Origin: Streptomyces longispororuber
GTDB lineage: Bacteria; Actinomycetota; Actinomycetes; Streptomycetales; Streptomycetaceae
Assembly (NCBI RefSeq): GCF_014656095.1
Contig: NZ_BNBT01000034.1
Coordinates: forward strand, 1 to 63,379
Length of the DNA stretch: 63,379 nt
Direction of reading: 5' to 3'
In this document: in pieces, positions 7,976 through 16,219 of the stretch
Layout of the letters: every line of letters begins with the position of its first letter
How positions within the stretch are numbered: position 1 is the first letter of the stretch
Notes under the pieces: model-generated
Seen by the model: the letters and a program-made list of their open reading frames with translations, nothing else
Databases searched by the model: none
Told to the model about the DNA's origin: nothing
Made by a program: the position numbers and the translations under genes

Positions 7976-9535
7976 TCATCGGCGGATGCCGGTCGCGAAC
8001 GGCAGCGTGTTCACAAACGCCCGGTGGTGCTCGCGGTCGCACCACTCGAGTTTCAGATACGACTTCCCGGCGGACGCCCTTATCGTGCGCTTGTCGCGGG
8101 CGAGGGCCTCGGGGGAGCGGGAGGACACCGTGATGTAGCCGACGAGGTTGACGCCGGCGGCACCGCTGGCGAGGTCCTCGCCGCGCTGGTCGAGGCGGGA
8201 GTGCGAGGCGACGTCCCGGGGGTCGACGGTGCGGTTCATCTTGGCCTGGCGGCTGGCCTCGGCCTCGTCGTTGGTCTTCTCCGTGAGCATCCGCTCGATG
8301 GCGATCTCGGTGGGCTCCAGGTCCATGGTGACGGCGACCGTGCGGATCACGTCCGGGGTGTGGACGAGGAGCGGGGCGAGGAAGTTGACGCCGACGGGCG
8401 TCATCGGCCACTCCTTGATCCAGGCCGTGGCGTGGCACCAGGGGGCGCGGGTCGCGGACTCGCGGGTCTTCGCCTGGAGGTACGTCGGCTCCATCGCGTC
8501 CAGCTCGGCGGGCCAGGCATTGCGTTTCGTCATCGCCTGGATGTGGTCGATGGGGTGGTCCGGGTCGTACATGGAGTGGATCAGTGAGGCGAGGCGGCCC
8601 TGGCCGAGCGGCTGGCGCACCCGGATGTCGGCCTCCTGGAGGCGCGAGCAGATGTCGGTGAGCTCGCGGGCCATGACCACGGCGAGCCCGGCGTCGCGGT
8701 CGACCTTGCGGGCGCCGCCGGAGCGGGCGGCGCGGGCCATCGCCTGGGCCTCGGCGGCCAGTTCGCGCGAGTAGTGCATGCACGCGACGAGGTAGGCGCG
8801 GTGCTGCTCGCTGCTGGTGGACACCATCGACTGCAGCTCGTCGTAGCTGTGCTGGAGCCAGGGCTGGGCACGGTCGTCGCCGCGGGCGGCCACGTCCTTG
8901 GCGTGCGCGTCCGGGTCGGCGGGCAGCGTACGGGCGAGCATCTGGAGCCGCGTCACGAAGCCGTCGCCGTTGGCGACGTGCTTGAGCAGGGTGCCGAAGC
9001 GGTCGACGAGGGCTTCCTGGTCCTCGCTGTCGCGCAGGCCGACGCCGGGGCCCTCGATCTCTATGGCCGCGGTGACGGTGCGCCGGTCGGCGTGCAGGAG
9101 TACGGCGATCTCGTCGGGGCCGAAGGGCGCGGCCAGCCAACTGATGCGGCCGATGCCGGGCGGCGGGCCGATCTCCACCTCGCGCCCGTCGAGCCGCACG
9201 CCCGCCTCCGGGGCGGCGGAGCGGTAGGCGGTGCCGCGCCGCAGGGACCGCTTGTAGGAGCGGTTGATCTCGTACCACTTGTAGAACGTACGGCCCTTGT
9301 ACGGGACGTACACCGCCGCGATCGCGAGCATCGGGAAGCCGACGAGCAGCACGATGCGCGGGGCGAGGAACGGGATGAGGATGCCGCACATCATGCCGAG
9401 GAACGCGCCCACGATGATCAGGGCGATCTCGCCCGTCTCGCGGTTGCGGCCGATGATGGCGTTCGGCCGGGCGCGGCCGATGAGATAGGTGCGGCGGGGC
9501 GTGACCGGTGGGGACACATGGGACTGGGTCGTCAA
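7976..9535 (-). CDS. SCO6880-type type IV secretion-associated membrane protein
   Basis: 519 residues. Two adjacent N-terminal hydrophobic segments (about residues 37-80) precede a large soluble domain. This matches the actinobacterial SCO6880 family found beside VirB4-like ATPases; by position and size it may be the PrgI/VirB3 plus VirB4 N-terminal equivalent. The start is a TTG (TTG ACG ACC CAG) that overlaps the stop of the upstream membrane gene by 4 bp (TTGA); no better in-frame start fits. A 97-bp gap separates it from the ATPase gene downstream. Confidence 0.8.
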   Translation of the reverse strand: MTTQSHVSPPVTPRRTYLIGRARPNAIIGRNRETGEIALIIVGAFLGMMCGILIPFLAPRIVLLVGFPMLAIAAVYVPYKGRTFYKWYEINRSYKRSLRRGTAYRSAAPEAGVRLDGREVEIGPPPGIGRISWLAAPFGPDEIAVLLHADRRTVTAAIEIEGPGVGLRDSEDQEALVDRFGTLLKHVANGDGFVTRLQMLARTLPADPDAHAKDVAARGDDRAQPWLQHSYDELQSMVSTSSEQHRAYLVACMHYSRELAAEAQAMARAARSGGARKVDRDAGLAVVMARELTDICSRLQEADIRVRQPLGQGRLASLIHSMYDPDHPIDHIQAMTKRNAWPAELDAMEPTYLQAKTRESATRAPWCHATAWIKEWPMTPVGVNFLAPLLVHTPDVIRTVAVTMDLEPTEIAIERMLTEKTNDEAEASRQAKMNRTVDPRDVASHSRLDQRGEDLASGAAGVNLVGYITVSSRSPEALARDKRTIRASAGKSYLKLEWCDREHHRAFVNTLPFATGIRR

Positions 9536-10860
9536 CGCCCTTCACCTCCTGTGCTGTTCGTACCGCGGTCGCCCGCGTGCGGGGTGCTGGACGGGCTCGT
9601 GCGGGGCGGGGGGACGGCGGAGGGGGCGCTTCCGCCGCCGTTCTGTGCGGGCCCCGGCTGCCGGTGGGCGTGCGAGGACAGGCCGCTGCCCACGGCGTTG
9701 GCGGTGGCGGGCTGGGGCGGGGCGTCGCCGCCGCCGGCCTTGCCGCCGCCCGCCTTGCCGCCGGGGCGGGAGCTGTGGGTGCGGATGCCCTGGGCGACCC
9801 AGGCGGCGGGCGAGTTGAGGGCCGTGGCGGCGCGGTTCTCGGCGCCGCGCATCAGGCGGTTGTTGCGGGTGGCCATGATGTCGTCGCCGAAGCCGGGGAT
9901 GAACCGGTAGATGGAGGCGCTCGCGAAGATGGCGAGCAGGATCACCGAGAGCCCGGAGACGACGGCGGACAGCGAGTCGGGGCCGTCCTCGCCCTGGAGG
10001 GCGCCCGCGACGCCGAGGACGATCACGATGATGGGCTTCACCAGGATGATCGCGACCATCAGGCCGGCCCAGCGGCGGATGCGGCCCCAGGTGTTCTTGT
10101 CCACCAGGCCCGAGTACACGACCGTGCCGAGCAGCGCGCCGACGTAGAGCATCGCGGCGCGGATCACCAGCTCCAGGCAGAGGATGCCGGCGGCGGCGAT
10201 CGACACGGCGGACACGACGATCAGCATGATCGGGCCGCCGCCGATGTCCGTGCCCTTGTCGAGGGCCTGCGAGAACGTGCCGAAGAACTGGTCGGTGTCG
10301 CCGCCCACGGACTTGGCGAGGACCTCGGACACGCCGTCCGTCGCGGACACGACGGTGGACAGGATGAGCGGCGTGAACGCGGAGGCGAGCACCGTCAGCC
10401 ACAGGAAGCCGATGGCCTCCGACAGCGCGGTGAGCAGCGGCACGCCGCGCACGGCCCGCTTGGTGACGGCGAGCAGCCACACGATCAGCGTCAGGATCGT
10501 CGACGCGGCGAAGACGACGGCGTACTGCTGGAGGAACTTCTCGTTCGTGAAGTCGACCGCGGCGGTGTCGTTGACGTACTCGGTGAGCTTGTTGACGATC
10601 CAGGAGGCGGCGTCCCCGAAGCCGCGGGCGAGGGAGGCGAGGGGGTCCAGCTCGGACATCGGGCCGTTGTCGGGCGGCGACTTGGGGGTGCCCCCGCTTC
10701 TGCCCTCGCCCTGTTGGCAGTACTTCTTGGCGGGGCCGTGGATCAGCCTGCACGGGTCGTCGTCCGGCGCCGCCGCGGCGCGCGTGGCGAACAGGAGCAC
10801 CGCGGCCTGGGCGGCCGCGATCGTGCCGATGAGCGAGAGTACGGGGCGACTACCGCGCAT
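9532..10860 (-). CDS. VirB6/TrbL-like polytopic membrane protein
   Basis: 442 residues with a signal-like first segment (LSLIGTIAAAQAAVLLFA), a short extracytoplasmic stretch with two Cys (DPCRLIHGPAKKYCQQ), then about six further membrane helices between residues 95 and 330, and a Gly/Lys/Pro-rich tail. This topology and the neighbourhood fit the VirB6/TrbL inner-membrane channel component of Gram-positive type IV secretion. The ATG lies inside the end of the preceding gene (11-bp overlap). Exact family assignment is by context. Confidence 0.72.
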   Translation of the reverse strand: MRGSRPVLSLIGTIAAAQAAVLLFATRAAAAPDDDPCRLIHGPAKKYCQQGEGRSGGTPKSPPDNGPMSELDPLASLARGFGDAASWIVNKLTEYVNDTAAVDFTNEKFLQQYAVVFAASTILTLIVWLLAVTKRAVRGVPLLTALSEAIGFLWLTVLASAFTPLILSTVVSATDGVSEVLAKSVGGDTDQFFGTFSQALDKGTDIGGGPIMLIVVSAVSIAAAGILCLELVIRAAMLYVGALLGTVVYSGLVDKNTWGRIRRWAGLMVAIILVKPIIVIVLGVAGALQGEDGPDSLSAVVSGLSVILLAIFASASIYRFIPGFGDDIMATRNNRLMRGAENRAATALNSPAAWVAQGIRTHSSRPGGKAGGGKAGGGDAPPQPATANAVGSGLSSHAHRQPGPAQNGGGSAPSAVPPPRTSPSSTPHAGDRGTNSTGGEGR

Positions 10861-11689
10861 AGGTGAACCCTCCGTACCCCTCGACGGCGTCCGCGATCTC
10901 CTCGGATCCGGACGCGCGGTCGTCGCCCGGGACCGGGGCGGGACCGTCCTTCTGGGTGTGCGTGGTGATCTTCCAGTCGCCGTCGGTCCACGCCAGTTCC
11001 ATCGTGATCGTGAACCAACTGCTGGTGACCGGCTTGGTGGACCGCTCGCCCGCGAGGCCGAGCAGGCCGCCGCACCAGGTGGCCACCGTGGCCTTGTCGC
11101 CGGAGAAGTGGGTGACCTTGGTGCCGATCGGACTCGTGCGCGAGACGAACTGGTAGCCGCTCGGGGCGGACCCGTCCGCCTTGAGGCCCACGTTCTTGAA
11201 GAAGTCCGCGGTGTACGCCTTGTCGAGTTGCGCCGTGAACTCGGCGACGCTGGAGGGGGCCATGATGGCCTTGAGGATGTCGTCGCGCTTCGCCTTGTCG
11301 AACATCTCGGCGGAGCCGAGCGCGACCGCGTAGTTCGCGGCAGCGCTCTGCACCCCCTGCTCACTCTTCGCGAACCCCGAAGGGATGCCCCCGTTCTTGC
11401 CGCTCACCGGCTTCTCGCCGGTCGGGGCCGTGGGCGCGGCCTCCGTGCCCTTGCCGTCGGCGCCGCCCCCGCGGCCACCCTCGGACGAGGATTCGTCCCG
11501 GTTCGCGAAGGCGATGGCCGCGATGAGGAGGACCACCACGCCGACGACGGTGACGAGGCTCCGGGAGGGGGTGCGGCCCCCGGGGCGGCCCGGTCTGCGG
11601 CCAGGGCCGTACCCGTCCGCCCCGCCGCGCTCGGGCAGCCGCGTCCGGGTCTCGCCGGTGCCGCCGAAGAGGTCATCGTCATCGCTCAT
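10850..11689 (-). CDS. VirB8-like single-pass membrane protein
   Basis: 279 residues: an acidic then Arg/Gly-rich cytoplasmic N-terminus, one membrane helix (about 45-63, LVTVVGVVVLLIAAIAFA), a low-complexity spacer, and a 170-residue extracytoplasmic domain with the pattern of the NTF2-like fold of VirB8/TcpC proteins (WCGGLLGLAG ... WFTITMELAWTDGDWKI). It should form part of the channel scaffold. Overlaps the VirB6-like gene. Confidence 0.72.
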   Translation of the reverse strand: MSDDDDLFGGTGETRTRLPERGGADGYGPGRRPGRPGGRTPSRSLVTVVGVVVLLIAAIAFANRDESSSEGGRGGGADGKGTEAAPTAPTGEKPVSGKNGGIPSGFAKSEQGVQSAAANYAVALGSAEMFDKAKRDDILKAIMAPSSVAEFTAQLDKAYTADFFKNVGLKADGSAPSGYQFVSRTSPIGTKVTHFSGDKATVATWCGGLLGLAGERSTKPVTSSWFTITMELAWTDGDWKITTHTQKDGPAPVPGDDRASGSEEIADAVEGYGGFTYAR

Positions 11690-11882
11690 GCCGCGTACGC
11701 CCCCTCAACCTCTTCCTTGACCGCCAGGTCCATCAGGTGCGTCGGATACGACGGTAGCCGTGCTGCTCGCCGCGCGGGCGCGGTGTGGTGACTCGACATC
11801 AGGGAGTTGCAACCTCAGCCGGTGGGCACGACGGACGGGGGAGAGGAGGGGGGCGGGGGGAGAAGGGGAGCGGGGCGGGGGG

Positions 11883-12191
11883 TCAGACCGCCATGCCGTA
11901 CACGATGGTGAACAGCGTGCCGAGCGAGCCGATGATGAAGACACCGGTCAGGCCCGCGATGATCAGGCCCTTGCCCTGCTCCGCGCTGAAGGTGTCGCGC
12001 AGTGCCGTCGCTCCGATGCGCTGCTTCGCCGCGCCCCAGATCGCGATGCCGAGGCACAGCAGGATCGCGACCGCCATCACGACCTCGATCATCACGCGCG
12101 CCTCGTTGCCCAGGCTCCCGAAGGGACCCCAGTCGGGGGCGATCCCACCGATGATGGTGGTGATGTCGCCCTTCTCGGCTGCCATAAGCAT
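11883..12191 (-). CDS. Small two-helix membrane protein, VirB2/pilin-like
   Basis: 102 residues with two hydrophobic helices (about 33-53 and 75-98) joined by a short charged loop. Size, topology and position at the head of the cluster resemble VirB2/TrbC-type pilins or small channel subunits. The ATG at 12191 has a GGTGAG ribosome site seven bases upstream; a second ATG two codons later is possible. A 193-bp Gly-rich gap follows before the VirB8-like gene. Confidence 0.7.
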   Translation of the reverse strand: MLMAAEKGDITTIIGGIAPDWGPFGSLGNEARVMIEVVMAVAILLCLGIAIWGAAKQRIGATALRDTFSAEQGKGLIIAGLTGVFIIGSLGTLFTIVYGMAV

Positions 12192-12629
12192 GTGTAACTC
12201 ACCGCCCCAAGTGGGTTGTTCGTGTACCTCTGCCCGCCCCTGCCCGTCCGGTCACCGTGGCGGCCGGCTCTGCGCAGAGGGCGAAGCTCATTGTCGCCGA
12301 CAATCAGCCCGGCTGGTGCCGCCTTGTCGCCATTCGTTGGCCGACTTCGTACGTTTCGCCGGACGCCCTCCGCGCCGCCGTTCCCCGCGGTGGCGCAGAA
12401 CGGTATACGAAGGAACGTATGGTCACTCTGTGTACCACGCGGGGTGACCTCCGGCAATGAAGAACAGGCGTGGCCCCTGACGCCACCTCAGCACCCTGTG
12501 CAACGCCGCAGTTCGACAGCGGGTCAGCTTCGATGTGACGGCCCGCACGGTGGCTCCGCAGGCCGCCGCGGGCCGCCGCAGGGCGGTCCCGGGGGGCCCG
12601 GGGCGGTCGTGGGGGCGGTGCGGCGCCGG
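12192..12629. other. 438-bp intergenic stretch upstream of the secretion-like cluster
   Basis: No convincing gene. It holds an inverted repeat ATTGTC-GCC-GACAAT (12290-12304), AT-richer sequence around 12398-12422 with repeated cgtat elements, and a BldD-box-like site listed separately. It should contain the promoter of the minus-strand cluster. Confidence 0.6.
12422..12436. promoter_or_regulatory. BldD-box-like sequence
   Basis: gtcactctgtgtacc matches the published BldD consensus (T-n-AC-n-C-W-G-n-GT-n-A) at eight of nine fixed positions; only the last A is a C. It lies about 230 bp upstream of the pilin-like gene. A single imperfect match, so only a candidate. Confidence 0.35.
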
Positions 12630-15002
12630 TTACGTGAGGCCGTCGAAGTCGCCGACGCCGCCGCGGACGACGTACGTGCAGTCCGTGTAGCGGTAGCCGG
12701 GCTGGACCCGGGCGCCGTCGCTGTGGTTGCGGACCAGGTCGGTGCCGCCCGCGCCGCGCTTGTAGAGGAAGTGGTACTCGCCGGGCGGCAGCCGCAGGGT
12801 CCGCTGCGGGTAGCCGCGGTCGGCCTTGCAGGCCTTGCCGCGGCCCTCGGCCTTGCTGGAGTACGAGGTGCAGCCCGCGCAGGCGCCGAGCTTGACGCTG
12901 CCGGTGGCCGGTCCTGTGAACAGGACCTCGACGGGGCTCGGCCCGTCGTTCTTGACGACGAACTCCTGGCCGGAGCCGGGCCCGCGCTGGGCGGGCAGGG
13001 CGCGCCCGGCCTGGGGGCGTTCGGCGGCGACCTCGGCGGCGATGGCGATGGTGCGGGCGCGCTCGCGCCTGCCGCTGTCCTTGTATGTGGTGGCGAAGTC
13101 GCGCAGCCGCTGGGCGGCCTCGGTGAACCGGCCGTCCTCGAACTGGTCGACGCCGCAGGCGTACGCGCCCGTCTCCACGGCGCGCCGGGCGTCGGAGGCC
13201 ACGGTGGCACCGGCCCCGCCGGGCAGCCCGGCGGCGACGGACCGGACCTGCTCCAGCTTCTCCGTGGCCGCGCAGGGGTCGGCCCCCCGGAGGTCGGCGG
13301 TGCGGTCGTCGACGGCGTCGCTCAGCGCGGGCACCACCTTCGCGGCGGCGTCCGAGTCCGGGAAGGTGGTCATCAGCTCGCGCAGATGGGTCCCGTCGCC
13401 CCGTTCGAGGGCGGTCGTGCCGCACTCGTACAGGGAGGTCGCGAGCCGGTCGTCGGGCCAGGTGGCGAGGCGGCCCAGGCGGTCCTCGCCGACGGTGGCG
13501 GGGAGCGTGCGCAGGTACTTCAGCGGCTCGACGGCCTGGCAGAAGCGGCGGTCGGCGTAGGGGCGGGCGACGGACTCGTAGTACGTGCCGAGGCGGTCGG
13601 GCACGCGGTCGGCGGCGCGGGAGCCCCCGTGGTCGCGGACGAGGTCGCGGTAGGTGCCCAGGGCCGAGCGGTAGTCGTCCTCGGCGGCGGCGAAGTCCCG
13701 CCCGTCCTGGGCCGCGACGAGCCGGTCGGCCTTGGTGAGCCGCTCCAGGAGCATGTCCTCCACGGCTTCGTCCTGGGCGGCCGCGTACGCGAGGGCGCCG
13801 CCGGCCGGGACGGCGAGCAGGACCACGCCGAGCCCCGCCGCGAGCGGGGCGCGCAGCCGCGACCAGCCGATGGCGGTGCGACGGGCGCGGCGGACCGCGT
13901 CGGCGGCGGCGAGCACGAGCACGGTGAGGTAGCCGACGAGGACACCGCCCGGGACCCCGTCCACGTCCGCGGGCAGCGCGGTCGCGAGCAGCGCGGCGGT
14001 CGCCGCCCAGCACAGGGCGGCGGGCAGCCAGGCCCGGAGCAGGACGTACCCGAGGCCGAGCCCGGTGAGGTTGAGCAGCCCGGCGGCGACGGCCCGCAGC
14101 GGCTCGGGCGCGGCGGCCGGGCGCGAGGGCACGGCGGTGGGCGGTTCGAGGATCTCCGGCGGGCCGTACGGGAGCGCCGCGGGGCCCGGGGCGGGCGGGC
14201 CGCAGGGCGGGGGTGGAGGTGTGATGTACGGGTTGGCGGTGGGGCCGGTGGCGGCTGGGGGCCCTGGTGTGGCCGGGGCGTGGCCGGGAGGCGGGGGAAC
14301 CGGCGGTCCGAAGCCGCCGCCGGGCGGATGCGCGGGGCCCGGGCCCTGGGCGGGGGACGGGTCGCCCGCTGCCGCGGCCGGACCGGGAGGCATGGGCGTC
14401 CCCCCGGGCGCGGTCCGCTGCCCGCCGGCGGGTACGTGCCCGGCCGGAGGCCAGGCCACCGCCCTGGCGCCAGGCGCGACGGACGGCGCGTCCGCGGGCG
14501 GGGGCGGGGGCGTGTCGTACGGAGGCCTGTCGTGAGGGGAGTCGTACGGAGACGCGCCGGGCGACGCATCCGCAGCCGCGGGCACATCCTCGGGCGAGGG
14601 CGCACCGGCAGAGGCCGCACCCCCAGGAGCCGCACCCGCAGAGGCCGTACCTGCAGGAGTCGCACCCGCAGCAGGAGCCGCACCTGCAGGAGTCGCACCC
14701 GCAGGAGCCGCGTCCGCAGGCGGAGGCACATGCCCAGGCTGGGGCCCGCCCACAGACGGCGGCGCATCCGCAGGTGAGGGCGCATCCGCAGGTGAGGGCA
14801 CATCCGCAGTTGAACGCGCACCCTCAGGCGAGGCCGCCGCGGCCGAAGACCCACCGCTCCCCGAAGGGGCATCCGCACCCCCGGCCCGGTCCGCAGGGGC
14901 AGCCGCGTCCTCGGGCGTGGAGCCCGGGCGCGGCCCGGTGCCCTCCCCGGCCGGGCGCCGGTCCTCAGGCGCGGGCCTGCTTCCGGGGTCGTTGGGTTCC
15001 AT
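12630..15002 (-). CDS. Proline/alanine-rich membrane protein with helical-repeat C-terminal region
   Basis: 790 residues, function unknown. Residues 1-300 are low complexity (Pro, Ala, Gly with repeated PADAP, PAGA and TPAG units). Three or four membrane helices lie at about 320-425. A helical region rich in TPR-like ALERGDGTHLREL segments follows, then a C-terminal beta-type domain with several Cys (KLGACAGCTSY, KACKADRGYP, YTDCTYVV). The ATG at 15002 is chosen because GGGGGGAG lies seven bases upstream; an ATG 27 codons earlier lacks a site. It sits between the secretion-like cluster and the GNAT/DUF397 pair and may belong to the former. Confidence 0.75.
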   Translation of the reverse strand: MEPNDPGSRPAPEDRRPAGEGTGPRPGSTPEDAAAPADRAGGADAPSGSGGSSAAAASPEGARSTADVPSPADAPSPADAPPSVGGPQPGHVPPPADAAPAGATPAGAAPAAGATPAGTASAGAAPGGAASAGAPSPEDVPAAADASPGASPYDSPHDRPPYDTPPPPPADAPSVAPGARAVAWPPAGHVPAGGQRTAPGGTPMPPGPAAAAGDPSPAQGPGPAHPPGGGFGPPVPPPPGHAPATPGPPAATGPTANPYITPPPPPCGPPAPGPAALPYGPPEILEPPTAVPSRPAAAPEPLRAVAAGLLNLTGLGLGYVLLRAWLPAALCWAATAALLATALPADVDGVPGGVLVGYLTVLVLAAADAVRRARRTAIGWSRLRAPLAAGLGVVLLAVPAGGALAYAAAQDEAVEDMLLERLTKADRLVAAQDGRDFAAAEDDYRSALGTYRDLVRDHGGSRAADRVPDRLGTYYESVARPYADRRFCQAVEPLKYLRTLPATVGEDRLGRLATWPDDRLATSLYECGTTALERGDGTHLRELMTTFPDSDAAAKVVPALSDAVDDRTADLRGADPCAATEKLEQVRSVAAGLPGGAGATVASDARRAVETGAYACGVDQFEDGRFTEAAQRLRDFATTYKDSGRRERARTIAIAAEVAAERPQAGRALPAQRGPGSGQEFVVKNDGPSPVEVLFTGPATGSVKLGACAGCTSYSSKAEGRGKACKADRGYPQRTLRLPPGEYHFLYKRGAGGTDLVRNHSDGARVQPGYRYTDCTYVVRGGVGDFDGLT

Positions 15003-15192
15003 CGTCGGCTCCCCCCAGCCGTAGGACGCAGAACACCGCGGGGGCGCGTCCCCTCGCGCCCCAACCCTCCTACCGTCCGGCAAAGTTGGCGCTCCGTCAA
15101 TCGCCCGTGACGGTACGCTTCCGGCCGCGTCGTGGCCGACCGGCCACCTCGGGGAGCGCGGAGAGCACGAGAAGCACAGGGGGCGGCGGGCT

Positions 15193-15711
15193 TCAGGGCC
15201 TCGGCGCGTCCAGCGTCCGCAGGAAGCAGACCCGGTCGAGCCCCGGCCCGTCGTAGTCCTTGTGCACCGGGACGCCCCCCGGCCCCACGCCGTCGCCGTG
15301 TTCGAGGCGGAAGCCCAGCGCGCGGTGGAAGGCGATGGACCGCGTGTTCGTGGGCGAGGTCACCGACCGCACGCGCGTGCGCCCCGCCGCCGCGGCGGCC
15401 CGGAAGAACGTCTCGTACAGCTCGCGCCCCACGCCCTGGCCGCGCAGCGCGGGGTCGACGCCCACGAAGTGGATGTACGCCTCCTCGGGGTGGTCCGCCG
15501 GATGGAAGCCGACCAGGAAGGCGCGGATACCGTCCGCGTCCTCCCGTACGAGACTGGTGCGCGCGAAGAACTGGAGGAACAGCTTCGGCAGCAGCAGGGA
15601 CAGCTCCCGCATCTCGGCGGGGCTGCGGTCGGTCCACCAGGTCCGCACGGCGGCGACGATGTCCGGGTGGTCGTCGGGCCGGGCCGGGCGCAGGCGGGTG
15701 GCGGCGTCCAT
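15193..15711 (-). CDS. GNAT-family N-acetyltransferase
   Basis: 172 residues. The acetyl-CoA loop is VDPALRGQGVGRELYETFF (R-G-Q-G-V-G) and the C-terminal element NTRSIAFHRALGFR. The start codon follows the stop of the DUF397 gene with a one-base gap, so the two are co-translated. Substrate unknown. Confidence 0.9.
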   Translation of the reverse strand: MDAATRLRPARPDDHPDIVAAVRTWWTDRSPAEMRELSLLLPKLFLQFFARTSLVREDADGIRAFLVGFHPADHPEEAYIHFVGVDPALRGQGVGRELYETFFRAAAAAGRTRVRSVTSPTNTRSIAFHRALGFRLEHGDGVGPGGVPVHKDYDGPGLDRVCFLRTLDAPRP

Positions 15712-15712
15712 C

Positions 15713-16078
15713 TCAGGAGTCCTCCACAGAGCGGTCCTCCACAGAGCGGTCCTCCACAGAGCGGTCCTCCACGGAGCGGTCCTCTACGGAGCGGCCCTCC
15801 TCGGAGCGGTCCACCACGGAGCGGTCCACGGGGGAGTCCTCCGTGGAGCAGCCCTCCACGAAGTGGTCGAACTCGCCCGCCTGGACGCCGAGCACGAACG
15901 CCTCCCACTTCGCGCGCGTGGTCGTGACGACCTGCTCCGGGGTGCCGGTCTCGCGGAGGTGGACCGTGTCGCCGGGGCCGAAGGCGATCTCGATCCAGGG
16001 GCCCGGGCCCTCGGCGTCGTCGGGGGCGGCGCGGACCCACTCCAGGTCGGCGGGGAGGTCCGGGGACGGGTGGGACAC
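15713..16078 (-). CDS. DUF397-like small protein with C-terminal pentapeptide repeats
   Basis: 121 residues. Residues 9-70 (LEWVRAAPDDAEG ... VHLRETGTPEQVVTTTRAKWEAFVLGVQAGEFDHF) match the DUF397 pattern, small proteins usually paired with XRE regulators in Streptomyces; no such partner is here. The last 45 residues are near-perfect repeats of S-V-E-D-R. The GTG start follows AAGGAGGA by eight bases. Co-transcribed with the GNAT gene. Confidence 0.8.
   Translation of the reverse strand: MSHPSPDLPADLEWVRAAPDDAEGPGPWIEIAFGPGDTVHLRETGTPEQVVTTTRAKWEAFVLGVQAGEFDHFVEGCSTEDSPVDRSVVDRSEEGRSVEDRSVEDRSVEDRSVEDRSVEDS
15721..15825. repeat. Seven 15-bp tandem repeats
   Basis: Units of cctccacagagcggt repeat head to tail; the first three are identical and later ones diverge at one to three positions. 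They are in frame and encode the SVEDR pentapeptides at the end of the DUF397-like protein. Confidence 0.92.
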
Positions 16079-16219
16079 GGGCGCGTCCTCCTTCGCGGTG
16101 GGAGTGCGGGAGCGTGGCTTCGAGTATCCGCCCCCGGCCCGGGGATGATCCACCCCGGCGGGAGGTGGCGCCTCTACACTGTGCGCGGCGGACTCCCGGG
16201 CGGCGAGGGGTGGTTGACG

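Noticed and set aside
4811..12191. Integrative conjugative element
   Set aside because: No integrase, relaxase, tRNA or direct repeats at the edges, and base composition and overlaps match the core genes.
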